A stretch of DNA of 64,000 nucleotides, taken from NCBI GenBank assembly GCA_963713805.1, contig CAVQNF010000015.1, positions 44,601 to 108,600 of the forward strand, read 5' to 3'. The notes beneath the pieces were generated by a model. It ran no database searches. It saw only the letters and a list, made by a program, of their open reading frames with translations, and had not been told where the DNA came from. The stretch's first letter is position 1, and every line of letters begins with the position of its first letter. Shown in pieces: positions 29,385 through 38,784 of this stretch. The stretch is from GAS188 sp963713805. Lineage in GTDB: Bacteria; Pseudomonadota; Alphaproteobacteria; Rhizobiales; Beijerinckiaceae. A program made the translations under genes and the position numbers.

Positions 29385-30368
29385 CTACTCGATCACCTCC
29401 TCGGCCTGGGCGAGCAGCAACGGCGGCACGGGAAGCTCGATGGCCTTGGCGGTCTTGAGGTTGACGGCGAGCTTGAAGCGCGTCGGCTGTTCGAAGGGCA
29501 GTTCCGCGGGCTTCGCCCCTTTGAGAATGCGATCCACGAGGCCAGCCACACGGTCGAAGCTTTCGTCGATATCCGGACCGTATGACATCAAGCCGCCGTC
29601 GCTGACCAGGAAGTCGAATTCGTAGATGGCCGGCAGCCGGTGTGCCGCCGCGAACTCGAATACCCGCTTTCGGTTGAGAATCGTGAGCGAGTCGGCGACC
29701 ATGAGAATGGCGTCCGGCATCTCGCGATTCATGGCCCCGAACGCCTGATCGAAGTCGTCGGGCTCGCCCACGCCCAAGGGCTGAACGCTGATGCCCAAGG
29801 CATGGGCACCCGTCTCCGACGCCTTGTAACGCAAGGTCATTCCGAGATCCTTGGCATTCCAAAGCATCGCCACGCGGTGCAGGTTGGGCGCGAGCTGCTT
29901 CAGAAGGTCCAGCCGCTTGGGCGTGACTTCCGTGGAGACATCCGAGATGCCGGTGAGATTGCCGCCCGGCCGGGACAGGCTCTCGACCAGCTGGGTGCCG
30001 ATCGGGTCGCCTGCGTAGATCGCCACGACCGGCAAGGTCGTTCCCTGCTTGGCGGCGAGCGCTGCCGGATACCCGCTGGTGACGATGATATCGACCTTGC
30101 TGGCCGTAAGGTCGGCGACGAGTTGCGGAAGACGGTCCACGCGCCCCTCTGCCCCGCGGCGCTCGAATGCCATATTTTTTTCGGGCGCATAGCCCCGGCG
30201 GGCCAGGCCACGGATGAGCGATGCACCCAAGGGACTATCGTCGGTGATGGCCGCTCCGGAGCTGAGCACGCCGAGGCGATAGGTTTTGGCGGGCGTTTGA
30301 GCGAGCGCGCGTAGCGGCGAGACAGCCGTCGCGACGCCCATGAGGGATAGGAACTCGCGACGTCTCAT
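29385..30368 (-). CDS. ABC transporter substrate-binding protein, TrpX-like (ABC_sub_bind family), copy A
   Basis: An intact 327-aa protein. The Tat-like signal 'MRRREFLSLMGVATAVSP' is followed by the ABC_sub_bind (PF04392) fold: 'YRLGVLSSG', 'IIVTSGYPAALAAKQGTTLP', 'VAIYAGDPIGTQLVESLSRP', 'TPKRLDLLKQLAPNLHRVAM' and the end 'LPVPPLLLAQAEEVIE'. Family members bind hydrophobic ligands such as tryptophan. No permease or ATPase gene lies nearby, so it is an orphan. It shares its upstream leader sequence with the two paralogues at 36373-38550. Confidence 0.88.
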   Translation of the reverse strand: MRRREFLSLMGVATAVSPLRALAQTPAKTYRLGVLSSGAAITDDSPLGASLIRGLARRGYAPEKNMAFERRGAEGRVDRLPQLVADLTASKVDIIVTSGYPAALAAKQGTTLPVVAIYAGDPIGTQLVESLSRPGGNLTGISDVSTEVTPKRLDLLKQLAPNLHRVAMLWNAKDLGMTLRYKASETGAHALGISVQPLGVGEPDDFDQAFGAMNREMPDAILMVADSLTILNRKRVFEFAAAHRLPAIYEFDFLVSDGGLMSYGPDIDESFDRVAGLVDRILKGAKPAELPFEQPTRFKLAVNLKTAKAIELPVPPLLLAQAEEVIE

Positions 30369-30501
30369 CGGCCGTCTCCAGCTGAACTACGCTCCGCGTG
30401 CGGGAGATACCTATCACATTTCGCGCCCGACGGGTTGGGGCAAGGGGATAACGATCCTCGACTTCGGTCCGCCGGGCGAATTGCGGCGCGTCACTCCTCT
30501 C

Positions 30502-31011
30502 TTAAGAGGTGCTCAGCTTCACCGAGAGCTCGGGCTTCGTGTTCAGCGTCTGGAACACCACGCAATAGCGCTCGGTGAGCTTCAGCAGCGTGTCGAGCTT
30601 CTCCTTCGGCGCGTCGCTATCGAGCTCGAAGGCGAGGCGAATGGCGCTAAAGCCCACCGGTGCGTCCTTCGCCACGCCGAGCGTGCCGCGAAAGTCGAGG
30701 TCGCCTTCGGCCTTCACCACGCCGCGTTTGAGCGGAATCTCGAGCGCCGTCGCCACCGCCTTCAGCGTCACGCCGGCGCAAGCGACGAGCGCCTCGAGCA
30801 GCATGTCGCCCGAGCACAGCTCGGCGCCCGAGCCGCCGGTCGCGGGATGCAGGCCCGCCGATGCGAGCGCGCGCCCGGTCTCGACCTTGCAGGCGATCTT
30901 GGCGTCCTCGATCTCCCCTCGAGCCTTGAGCGTGATCAGCGCGGCGGCCGGATCCTGCTTGTAGCTCTCCTTGTGAGGCGCCTGCATCGCCCTCAACGCA
31001 GCAGCATCCAT
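30502..31011 (-). CDS. OsmC family peroxiredoxin-like protein
   Basis: A 169-aa protein with both family cysteines: one in 'LCSGDMLLEALVACAGVTL' and one in 'TERYCVVFQTL'. OsmC proteins reduce organic hydroperoxides in the cytoplasm through this Cys pair. It is preceded by a divergent fucU-like gene. The region around its second Cys is duplicated downstream (29196-29285), which may reflect the event that placed the binding-protein gene there. Confidence 0.88.
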   Translation of the reverse strand: MDAAALRAMQAPHKESYKQDPAAALITLKARGEIEDAKIACKVETGRALASAGLHPATGGSGAELCSGDMLLEALVACAGVTLKAVATALEIPLKRGVVKAEGDLDFRGTLGVAKDAPVGFSAIRLAFELDSDAPKEKLDTLLKLTERYCVVFQTLNTKPELSVKLSTS

Positions 31012-31245
31012 CGATCATCCTCCGCTTGGCTTGAGCGCTTTCAAGCCTTCTCGTGGCACCAAAATCGCTCGACATCGGGGCCTTAAGCCTTTTCGATTAA
31101 GGTCCCTCCCGAAATTCTTCAAGCGAAAGCCGCCTCTCGCGGCGCATGGCTGCCCAACTCGACAGGGCCCTCGTGGATCGTCGAGAATGACGTTCTGGTT
31201 AAGGGCGCCGCGCGTCCGAAAGCGAGCCATTGTCGGGGAGGCGCC

Positions 31246-31692
31246 ATGCTGAAGTCCATCGATCCGATGCTCAACGCCGATGTGCTCCACGCGCTTTGCG
31301 ACATGGGGCATGGTGACGATCTCATTCTTTGCGACGCCAACTTTCCGGCGGACGCGATTTCCCGGCGCAGCGTTATCGGCAAGCTTTTGCGCATCGACAA
31401 TGTGACGGCCGCGCGCGCCGCGCGTGCCATCTTGTCCGTCCTGCCGCTCGATGATTTCGTCGATGAGCCGGCCTTGCGCATGCAAGTCGTCGGCAATCCC
31501 GCCGAAGTGCCGCAGGTTCAGGTGGAGGTGCAAGCCGAGATCGACGCCTCCGAAGGGCGCCCGCGGCCGATGGGTTCGGTCGAGCGCTTCGCCTTTTATG
31601 ATCTTGCCCAGAAGGCCTACTGCATCGTGCAAACCGGCGAGCGGCGCTTTTACGGCGATTTCGTCTTCAAGAAAGGCGTGATCGCGCCTTAA
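31246..31692 (+). CDS. fucU: RbsD/FucU family sugar mutarotase
   Basis: An intact 148-aa protein, 'MLKSIDPMLNADVLHALCDM' followed by 'GHGDDLILCDANFPADA', the FucU opening. The His in 'MGHGD' and the closing 'KAYCIVQTGERRFYGDFVFK' contain residues that line the active site. FucU interconverts alpha and beta anomers of L-fucose (RbsD: D-ribose). No fucose pathway genes are adjacent, though a broken alpha-L-fucosidase lies at 58.8 kb. Confidence 0.88.
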   Translation: MLKSIDPMLNADVLHALCDMGHGDDLILCDANFPADAISRRSVIGKLLRIDNVTAARAARAILSVLPLDDFVDEPALRMQVVGNPAEVPQVQVEVQAEIDASEGRPRPMGSVERFAFYDLAQKAYCIVQTGERRFYGDFVFKKGVIAP

Positions 31693-32039
31693 GGAAAGCC
31701 GCCACCTTTCAGTACCTCTGCCCAGGGGCGGCGACCGGTGTGCGCCCAACCCGGTCATTGAGCGGACAAGAGCCGCGCCTGCAAAGCGGACGTTCGACTA
31801 CGCCTGCCCCCTCGACGCTCGGCCATTGTCCGATTGAGCGACCTTGCGGGCGACCGCAATGAACCGCTCTGCAAGGGGCGTCAGGGTGCGCCCTTACGCG
31901 AGACGCGGCCTTATTTCATTTTGCGCGGCCCGGTGAACCGCATCGCTCGATTATCCACCACTGGAGACCATGGAGCGAAGCCCCTTGACAAGGGTTCTCT
32001 CAGCTAAACGAAAAATGCAAGCCAGGAGAGGTACAGATC
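31693..32039. other. Intergenic region upstream of the DyP cluster
   Basis: No gene is visible. A TTGACA hexamer at 31985-31990 is a possible -35 box, but no strong -10 follows at 17 bp. A clear ribosome site, AGGAGAGG, at 32024-32031 serves the ATG at 32040. Confidence 0.4.
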
Positions 32040-32613
32040 ATGTCAGACAGGTCAAAGCAAGAAGATTGGACAACACCCGCTGCAATGGCGATCCCCAAAG
32101 GGGGATATTTTGAGGACAAGGTGGAGCAAGGCAGGTACGGCCAGATCTTTCCAAAGACTCCGACGTGCTACGGCTTCTCCGTCATCGCGAAGGTCATCCC
32201 TGGAAGGGAAGAGCACCCTATACAACCATGCTAAGGTCATAGAGAAAGCAATTGCAGATGATCCCACCACTCTCGCCATACTCAAGGCGCATTACCTGAG
32301 ATGGCTGGTCTTCACCATAAAGGGTGAGAGCTACCTAATGTATCAGGGCATCTTCGACACCGACTTCGACAAATACTGCGAAGACGCGTCTTTCCTATTC
32401 GGGAAGACGGGCATCGTGTCGGCCTTCGAAGCCCTCGAGGGCTGGCCGCCGGATTACGCGAAGAATCCCGCGGCCATCGTCAAGTTCTTCCGCGAGCACC
32501 ACTGGCCGAGCTTCCTCGAGTACAGCGAGCATCCTTACGTGTCTTGCGAGGAAATCAAGAAAGCGCTCACGCTCAAGGCGGCGCTTTCGACTGCGCTCGA
32601 CCAGATGCAGTAA
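32040..32613 (+). CDS. Conserved protein of unknown function, first gene of the DyP cluster
   Basis: It starts 'MSDRSKQEDWTTPAAMAIPK' at ATG 32040 with a strong ribosome site. One frame change near 32205 joins 'FSVIAKVIPGRE' to 'STLYNHAKVIEKAIADDP'. The rest includes 'YLRWLVFTIKGESYLMYQGI', 'FDTDFDKYCEDASFLFGKTG', 'EGWPPDYAKNPAAIVKFFRE' and 'LSTALDQMQ' (about 190 aa in all). It has no signal peptide or membrane helix. The 'F(T)-KGESYLMYQGIFDTDFDKY' region is reminiscent of a ferredoxin-like barrel. The gene ends 10 bp before the peroxidase, so the products probably act together. I do not recognise the family. Confidence 0.6.
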
Positions 32614-32623
32614 TGGAGCTGAC

Positions 32624-33997
32624 ATGAGATACGGTCCACCGCCACTGGACGCGCAATGCTCGAGTTCGACGATATCCAGCACATCCTGCTGACCCGCGCT
32701 CCTGCGCTTACGGGGCGATACGAGTTTCTCTCGTTTCGCAACACCGAGTGCGGAAAGGCTTGGCTCTCGGCGATTCTTCGAGAAGGTGCAGTCGGCCGCG
32801 GCGATGGAGGCGACGGTCGACCAGATCAAGCGTTGGGTAACGGTCGCTTTCACCTGGAATGGCCTGCGCGCATTGGGGGTAGACGAGGCGTCGCTGGCTA
32901 CATTCCCTGAGGAATTCAGGCAGGGTATGGTTGCCCGCGCCACCATGCTCGGTGACACCGGAGCGAGCCATCCCGACAACTGGGTCGGGGGTCTGGCTCG
33001 GCCGGACCTTCATGCCATCGCTATCCTGTTTGCTCGCGATAAGCGACGAACGCACGCGCTGCGAAGCGGAGCACGCCAAACTCGTCGAACGATGCGCCGG
33101 CGTGGAAGTGCTGTCGGCGCTCGACCTCGACGCAACCCCGCCGTTCGACCACGCCCATGACCATTTCGGCTACCGTGATCGGCTCTCGCAGCCGGTCATC
33201 GAGGGCACCGGCGAGGTGCCCACGCCCGGCTCCGGCGCCCCCCTCAAGCCGGGCGAGTTCATTCTCGGTTATCCCGACGAAGACGGGCCGTCCACCAATC
33301 TGCCGAGACCCGAAATCCTGTCGCGCAATGGCAGCTACATGGCCTATCGCCGGCTGCATCAGCACGTTGCCAGATTTCGTGATTTCCTGCGCGAGCACGG
33401 CAGCACGCCCGAGGAGCAGGAGCTCGTGGCGGCGAAACTGATGGGCCGATGGCGCAGCGGCGCGCCACTCGTGCTGTCGTCCGACAAAGACGATCCGGCG
33501 CTCGGCGCCGATATGAAAAGGAACAACAACTTCAACTACAAGGAAATGGACCCCCATGGCTACGCGGTGCCTCTCGGTGCGCACATCCGACGAATGAATC
33601 CTCGCGACACCGCCGCGAACATCAACCGCCGGCGCATGATCCGGCGAGGGGCCACATATGGGCCGCTTCTGCCGGACGGTGCGCCCGATGATGGCATGGA
33701 CCGCGGAATCGCCGCGTTCATCCTGTGCGCGAGCCTGATCCGGCAATTCGAGTTCGCTCAGAACGTATGGGTCAACGATCGAGAACTTCCACGAACTGAG
33801 CAATGAGCGCGACCCGATCATCGGCAACGCAGGACGGCACGCTGGAATACAAGATCCCTAAGCGTCCGATCCGCAAGAAGATCACGGGTCTGCCGGCCTT
33901 CACCACCGTGAAAGGCGGCGCCTACTTCTTCCTGCCCGGCCTCAAGGCGCTTCGCTACCTCGCGACGCTGTCCGATGGCCGCCAGGATCAGCACTGA
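32624..33997 (+). CDS. DyP-type heme peroxidase
   Basis: Dye-decolorising peroxidases use H2O2 to oxidise bulky substrates. Evidence: 'RPDLHAIAILFARD', the distal region 'HDHFGYRDRLSQPVIEG', the proximal heme-ligand His in 'GAHIRRMNPRDT', and the C-terminal 'FEFAQNVWVNDR', 'DPIIGNQDGTLEYKIPKRPI' and 'FTTVKGGAYFFLPGLKALRY'. In the distal GxxDG motif the final Gly reads as Arg (GAT CGG). ATG 32624 ('MRYGPPPLDA') is preferred, with frame changes near 32652, 32775, 33045 and 33780. About 455 aa, a long-class DyP. There is no Tat signal, so it is likely cytoplasmic. Confidence 0.85.
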
Positions 33998-35020
33998 AGA
34001 TCTCGAGCAATGGAAGGACACGGCATGGAGCGACGAACCGTCATCGGCTCGAACCTACAACCAGAACCACGTCCCGCGAAAGTACACGCCGGGCAGACGA
34101 CGTTTCAGCATCTACTGGACGTGGAGCTATCCCGTGGGAAGCCAACCGGGACCCGACCGACGCTGGACAATCGCTTCTCGACCATGACCGAGGTCCGCAC
34201 CGGGTCGCCTGGCCGAGCTACGAGGACGCCGGAGTGGGATAAGATGCAACTTCCTCCAGGGGATCGCCGGCACTCTGGAGCTTATTCCACCGCTCCACGC
34301 TCAGCTTTCCAGCAGATCGTGGGCGAGACGACCGGCCATCCGGTGGCCGTATTCCAACGCATCGACCAGGCAGGGTACAAACTGCCGATCGACGAGCGAG
34401 TACTCGCGGACACGGACACGTTGATGGTGTTCGGACTGGACCACCTGGTCTCCGAGCAGGAAGCCGAGCCGGAGGAAATCGAAGCCATCCGGGAGTGGCT
34501 CAAGCGTGAAGGCACGTGCCTGCTCCTCGCCCCGCACCACGACGTCGGCTTTACCGACGACCTAAAGCAGCGCCAGATGGAATACCAGCACCACGGCGAT
34601 GCGCTCGTGCCGCGACAGCAGCGCTTCGGGCAGTACACCCGCTCGCTGATGAAGGCGCTCGAAGTGCCCGTGCACAATCTACTATGGACTCCGCCCGGCA
34701 GTCGTGAAAGGCACAAAGGAGATCGCGCCGCTCGACGGCCTTCCGGGACGTCGATAAGCTTGGCCTGCTCAATGAACGTCTCTACGTTCAACTTCCATCC
34801 GCATCTGCCGCACTACGAACTGACCACCAAGGACGCGAAATCGGTTCACCTGCTGGCGCGCCAGCCGATCGACCTCGATCGTCCGCACCCATTCACCGCA
34901 GCGGGGGACACGGAGTTCAACTGCCTGCTCTGGATGTCGCCGAAGAACCAGCGCGCTGGAGATATCCTGCTGACCGATGCCGTGATCTGCGTTATCTTGT
35001 CGAAGCTCAGCGCGAAGTGA
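33975..35020 (+). CDS. Conserved protein of unknown function, third gene of the DyP cluster
   Basis: ATG 33975 lies inside the end of the peroxidase gene, which implies coupled translation. The product starts 'MAARISTEDLEQWKDTAWSD', then 'FSIYWTWSYP', and continues in another frame as 'IVGETTGHPVAVFQRIDQAG', 'DTDTLMVFGLDHLVSEQEAE', 'EWLKREGTCLLLAPHHDVGF' and 'FGQYTRSLMKALEVPVHNL', ending with 'FNFHPHLPHYELT'. The central part alternates strand and helix like a class-I glutamine-amidotransferase or flavodoxin-like fold, but no catalytic Cys triad is evident. Frame changes lie near 34132, 34250 and 34690. Family unknown to me. Confidence 0.55.
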
Positions 35021-35177
35021 GACTGCGAGACCCCGTGGACGTTACCGACTTTGGTGCATGGCAAGCCCCGCGCAGCGAAGGCCCGAGCTTGCCAATCGAG
35101 CCGTGTGACGGCAATCTCAGCTCAGCAAGACGTTCAGTGGGTGTATGCCGGAGTATTCTCTGGTCGGGCAACAGGAC

Positions 35178-35906
35178 ATGGGAAACTCCGAAATCATGAT
35201 CATGGACCGTGGAATTGCCGATGCCGGCGAGATGGACGAGGGAGCTCTGCCTGGGCTTCGGTCGGGGCTTCTCAACCGCCGGTCGTTTCTGTTCGGCTCT
35301 GCCGTCGGTCTCGGCGCGCTAGGGCTAGCCGGTTGCGCGACGTCCGACGGCATGAGCCTCGCCGAGGCGGCGATGCTTTACGGGCCGGTGCCCGACGAGA
35401 AATTCCCGATCCCGGCGGTCGATGTCAGCAAGATCGATCCGAAATATTATCGCCGGACAGTGCGCTACGACACCAATGAAGCGCCCGGTACGATTATTGT
35501 CGATCCCGGCAATTACTATGTTTACCGCATCGAAGGCGACGGAAACGCCACCCGCTATGGCGCCAATGTCGGCCGCGACGGGTTCCTGTGGAGCGGTGAC
35601 GCTTATGTCGGGCGCAAGGCCGAATGGCCCATCTGGACGCCGCCCAAGGAGATGATCCTGCGCCAGCCCGAGGCGCGCAAATATGCCGGCGGCATGCCGG
35701 GAGGTCTCGACAATCCGCTCGGCGCCCGCACGCTCTATCTCTATCAAAACGGCGTGTACACGCTCTACACGATCTACAGCACCAGCGACGCCGAGTCGAT
35801 CGGGACCGACGTTACGAGCGGCTGTACCGGCCTCCTCAGTCAGGACATGATCGACCTCTATTCACGGACGCCCGTCAAGACGAAGGTGGTCGTCCTGCCG
35901 GCATAG
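35178..35906 (+). CDS. L,D-transpeptidase (YkuD-type) lipoprotein with a variant active site
   Basis: A Tat/lipobox signal ('RRSFLFGSAVGLGALGLAGC') leads to an YkuD domain with 'GTIIVDPGNYYVYRIEGDG', 'NPLGARTLYLYQNGVYTLY' and the active-site segment 'YSTSDAESIGTDVTSGCTGL'. In ordinary L,D-transpeptidases this segment reads HGT..IG..xSxGCIRM. The Cys and Ser-x-Gly are kept, while the upstream His is Tyr and the IR pair is Thr-Gly. The enzymes cross-link peptidoglycan stems in the periplasm. The start is uncertain: ATG 35145, 35178 and 35232 are all in frame. Confidence 0.82.
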   Translation: MGNSEIMIMDRGIADAGEMDEGALPGLRSGLLNRRSFLFGSAVGLGALGLAGCATSDGMSLAEAAMLYGPVPDEKFPIPAVDVSKIDPKYYRRTVRYDTNEAPGTIIVDPGNYYVYRIEGDGNATRYGANVGRDGFLWSGDAYVGRKAEWPIWTPPKEMILRQPEARKYAGGMPGGLDNPLGARTLYLYQNGVYTLYTIYSTSDAESIGTDVTSGCTGLLSQDMIDLYSRTPVKTKVVVLPA

Positions 35907-36035
35907 GCAACGGCGTCAGCCCCCGGTCCAGGCGCTGCCGGTGCGGGCAGCGCAAAGAACAGGGCCGTTCCGTTAAAGTCATGGCGATTGTACAATGCGG
36001 CGGTTCTCGAAAGCGGACGTATGATTGAAGGACGC

Positions 36036-36242
36036 CTATGTGGCTTCTCGCCCTTGAGAACCCGGCCGGTGCAAATGCCAACGAGGCGATAGCGCTTCGG
36101 TGACGCTCGCTCCGTAGCTGATCAGACCACCGGCCGCCGCGAAATCTCGAAGCTGGTAGATCGCAGGCATCCTATGTCGTGCGGCCAACGCCACGAGTTG
36201 CTCCGCCCGCCTAATGAAAAATTCGCCGGTGCCGACGATGAG
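36036..36242 (-). pseudogene. Fragment of a TrpX-like substrate-binding protein gene (partial duplicate)
   Basis: About 200 bp (36042-36241) repeat 36500-36699 of the intact downstream paralogue in the same orientation, with a few mismatches and one two-base transposition. The minus strand encodes 'AARHRMPAIYQLRDFAAAGG' and 'LISYGASVTEA'. It has no start. The next 130 bp up to 36370 show no recognisable coding sequence. Confidence 0.8.
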
Positions 36243-36372
36243 GCCGCCTCGGGTGGAAAGCCGCCATTCGCTGGATCTGCCCCAATGGATCTGATGCACA
36301 AGGAGCAGCCGTCCCGAACGATTCAATTTCTGATCGACAGCCACCAACAAACCGGCATGAAATCGCGGCACT

Positions 36373-37353
36373 TCATTCGATGACCTCATCGGCACCAGCG
36401 AGGATCGATTGCGGGATGGTGAGGCCGAGTGCCGTTGCACCCTTGAGGTTGATGACTAGCTCGAACTTGGTCGGCTGCATGACCGGCAGGTCGGCTGGCT
36501 TCTCGCCCTTGAGAACCCGGCCGGTGTAAATGCCAACGAGGCGATAGGCTTCGGTGATGCTCGCTCCGTAGCTGATCAGACCACCGGCCGCCGCGAAATC
36601 TCGAAGCTGGTAGATCGCAGGCACCCTATGTCGTGCGGCCAACGCCACGAGTTGCTCCGCCCGCCTAATGAAAAATTCGCCGGTGCCGACGATGAGCGCG
36701 TCTGCTCGGAGTTGGTGCAAATCCCCGAACGCTGTGTCGATCTCACCTTCGGTGCTGGCATATAGGACATGAACCTGCAGCCCGAGCACGTGCGCCGCGT
36801 CCTGCATGTCTGTCGATTGGGTCTCAGCTCTGGGATCCTTCTGGTTCACGAGGAAACCGATAATCTTGGCTGTGGGTATCAAATCGTGCAGCAGTCCCAG
36901 TCGCTTCGGTACCAACTCGGAGTTCAACAGGGTTACGCCGGTGAGGTTGCGACCCGGCCGGTTCAGGCTGGCCACCAGGCCAAGATTGATCGGGTCCCCG
37001 GCCGTATCGAAGACGATCGGAATGGTAGGGGTCGCAGCTTTGGCTGCGAGGGCTGCGGGGGTGCCGGTCGCGACGATCACGGCCATCTGTCGGCGCGCCA
37101 GATCGGCCGCCATCCCCGTCAGTCGATCGTACTGACTCTCCGCCCACCGGTATTCAATCTTGACGTTATGGTCCTCGATGTAGCCAGTTTCGCTCAAGCC
37201 TTGTCGAAATGCAGGTAATTGACGCGCGAACGCCTCGGGCGAGCTACCATTCATGAACCCTATCACCGGCATCGCCGGCTGCTGCGCGCGGGCGACGACC
37301 GGCACCGTAACCGCCGCGCCGCCGAAAAGCCTGATAAATTCGCGTCGTCTCAT
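36373..37353 (-). CDS. ABC transporter substrate-binding protein, TrpX-like, copy B
   Basis: An intact 326-aa protein with signal 'MRRREFIRLFGGAAVTVPVV' and 'ARAQQPAMPVIGFMNGSSPE'. PF04392 features are 'VIVATGTPAALAAKAATPTI', 'VFDTAGDPINLGLVASLNRP', 'VPKRLGLLHDLIPTAKIIGF' and the ending 'TIPQSILAGADEVIE'. It is likely exported by Tat and binds an amino-acid-like or aromatic ligand. No transporter partner genes adjoin it. It lies in tandem with copy C (37570-38550), separated by about 220 bp, and shares its leader sequence. Confidence 0.88.
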   Translation of the reverse strand: MRRREFIRLFGGAAVTVPVVARAQQPAMPVIGFMNGSSPEAFARQLPAFRQGLSETGYIEDHNVKIEYRWAESQYDRLTGMAADLARRQMAVIVATGTPAALAAKAATPTIPIVFDTAGDPINLGLVASLNRPGRNLTGVTLLNSELVPKRLGLLHDLIPTAKIIGFLVNQKDPRAETQSTDMQDAAHVLGLQVHVLYASTEGEIDTAFGDLHQLRADALIVGTGEFFIRRAEQLVALAARHRVPAIYQLRDFAAAGGLISYGASITEAYRLVGIYTGRVLKGEKPADLPVMQPTKFELVINLKGATALGLTIPQSILAGADEVIE

Positions 37354-37569
37354 CTGCCTTCTCCAGGCTGGACCACGCTCTGCGCCATGAGAGGCGTAGC
37401 ATATTGCACCCCTGGCATTCTGGAAATTGGATCACGTCCAGAATGGCCGAGTGGCCATTCTTCTTCGTCACCCCCGACCGACCGCAATGGCCCGGCCATT
37501 GGGTGCTGGCCCAGCTCGAATGTCGCCAATGGGTGGATTGCGGAACCTTCAAGCTTAAGTCCCGCCGCC

Positions 37570-38550
37570 TCACTCGATCACGGCGTCGGCAGCGGCGAGG
37601 AGCGACGTCGGGATCGTGAGGCCGAGCGTCTTTGCGGTCCGCAGATTGATGACGAGCTCAAACGTTTCGGCCTGTTCGACTGGGAGATCCGCCGTCTTGG
37701 CACCGCTGAGTATACGCCCGACATAGACGCCGCCTTTGCGATATCCGCCTGAAACGCTTGCGCCATAACTCATCAGCCCACCGGCTTCGGCAAACTCTCG
37801 CCGATCGTAAATTGCCGAAATCCGATGGCGTATCGCCAGCGCCACGAGTTGATCACGTGCCTTGACGAAAAGTGGATCAGTTCCGACGATAAGGGCGTCA
37901 ACTCTGTCTTTGACCATTGTAGCGAAGGCGGCCTCAAGCTCGCTTTCGAGCGCGACGTTGACCATCTGAACTGCCCGACCGCGCAAGCGCGCCGCTGCCG
38001 GCACCTCCCTCAGCTCGGACGGCGCGGTCGTCCCAGTGGTCGGGTTTACCAGCAAAGCGATTTCCTTGGCTTGCGGCAGCAATTCCAGCAGCAGATCAAG
38101 TCGCTTTGGTGCTAGGGCGACCGCGATCAGAGTTATGCCGGTTACGTTGCCCCCAGGTCGGCTAAGACTCGCGACAAGATTATACTCCAGCGGATCGCTG
38201 GTGCTGATGAACACGATGGGTATCGTCGAGGTTGCCTCCTTTGCGGCGACCGAGCTGATGCCTCCGGCAGCAACCATCAGGGAAACCTGGCGATCAACCA
38301 GTTCGCGCGCCAAGTTCGATAGACGCTCGGTATGCCCGTCGGCCCAGCGGAACTCGATTGCCACGTTCGAGGCCTCAATGAACCCAGCTTCACCGAGGCC
38401 TTGACGGAACGCCGCTACAAGGTTTGCATCGGCGCTTGCCGACCTGGCGCTGAGGAACCCGATTACCGGTATCGCCGGTTGCTGCGCGCGCGCTACAAGC
38501 GGCCATTCGAAGGCGACGCCGAGAGCAGCGATGAACTCGCGTCGTCTCAT
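37570..38550 (-). CDS. ABC transporter substrate-binding protein, TrpX-like, copy C
   Basis: Start at ATG 38550 gives 'MRRREFIAALGVAFEWPLVA' and 'RAQQPAIPVIGFLSARSASA'; a longer frame upstream lacks a sensible signal. PF04392 motifs: 'MVAAGGISSVAAKEATSTIP', 'VFISTSDPLEYNLVASLSRP', 'APKRLDLLLELLPQAKEIAL', end 'TIPTSLLAAADAVIE'. It is intact at 326 aa. The C-terminal 60 residues closely match copy B, indicating duplication. Orphan protein without a permease or ATPase nearby. Confidence 0.88.
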   Translation of the reverse strand: MRRREFIAALGVAFEWPLVARAQQPAIPVIGFLSARSASADANLVAAFRQGLGEAGFIEASNVAIEFRWADGHTERLSNLARELVDRQVSLMVAAGGISSVAAKEATSTIPIVFISTSDPLEYNLVASLSRPGGNVTGITLIAVALAPKRLDLLLELLPQAKEIALLVNPTTGTTAPSELREVPAAARLRGRAVQMVNVALESELEAAFATMVKDRVDALIVGTDPLFVKARDQLVALAIRHRISAIYDRREFAEAGGLMSYGASVSGGYRKGGVYVGRILSGAKTADLPVEQAETFELVINLRTAKTLGLTIPTSLLAAADAVIE

Positions 38551-38784
38551 CTGCCTTCTCCGGGCCAGACCACGTATTCCCCCGAGAGATGCATAGCATA
38601 TCGCCCCGGCGGCGCGCGAATTGGAAAGCATCCGGAAAAAGAGCCCAAAATAACGCCGGCTGCACCGAAGTAGATGCTGCTGTGACCATCCTTAAGCCCG
38701 TCATCGAAAGGGTGCGCAGGCCAAAACCGATCATGCCGAAGTTATTGAGAGCGTCAGCGGCGATCTCGGCTATCGCCTCTTTCG

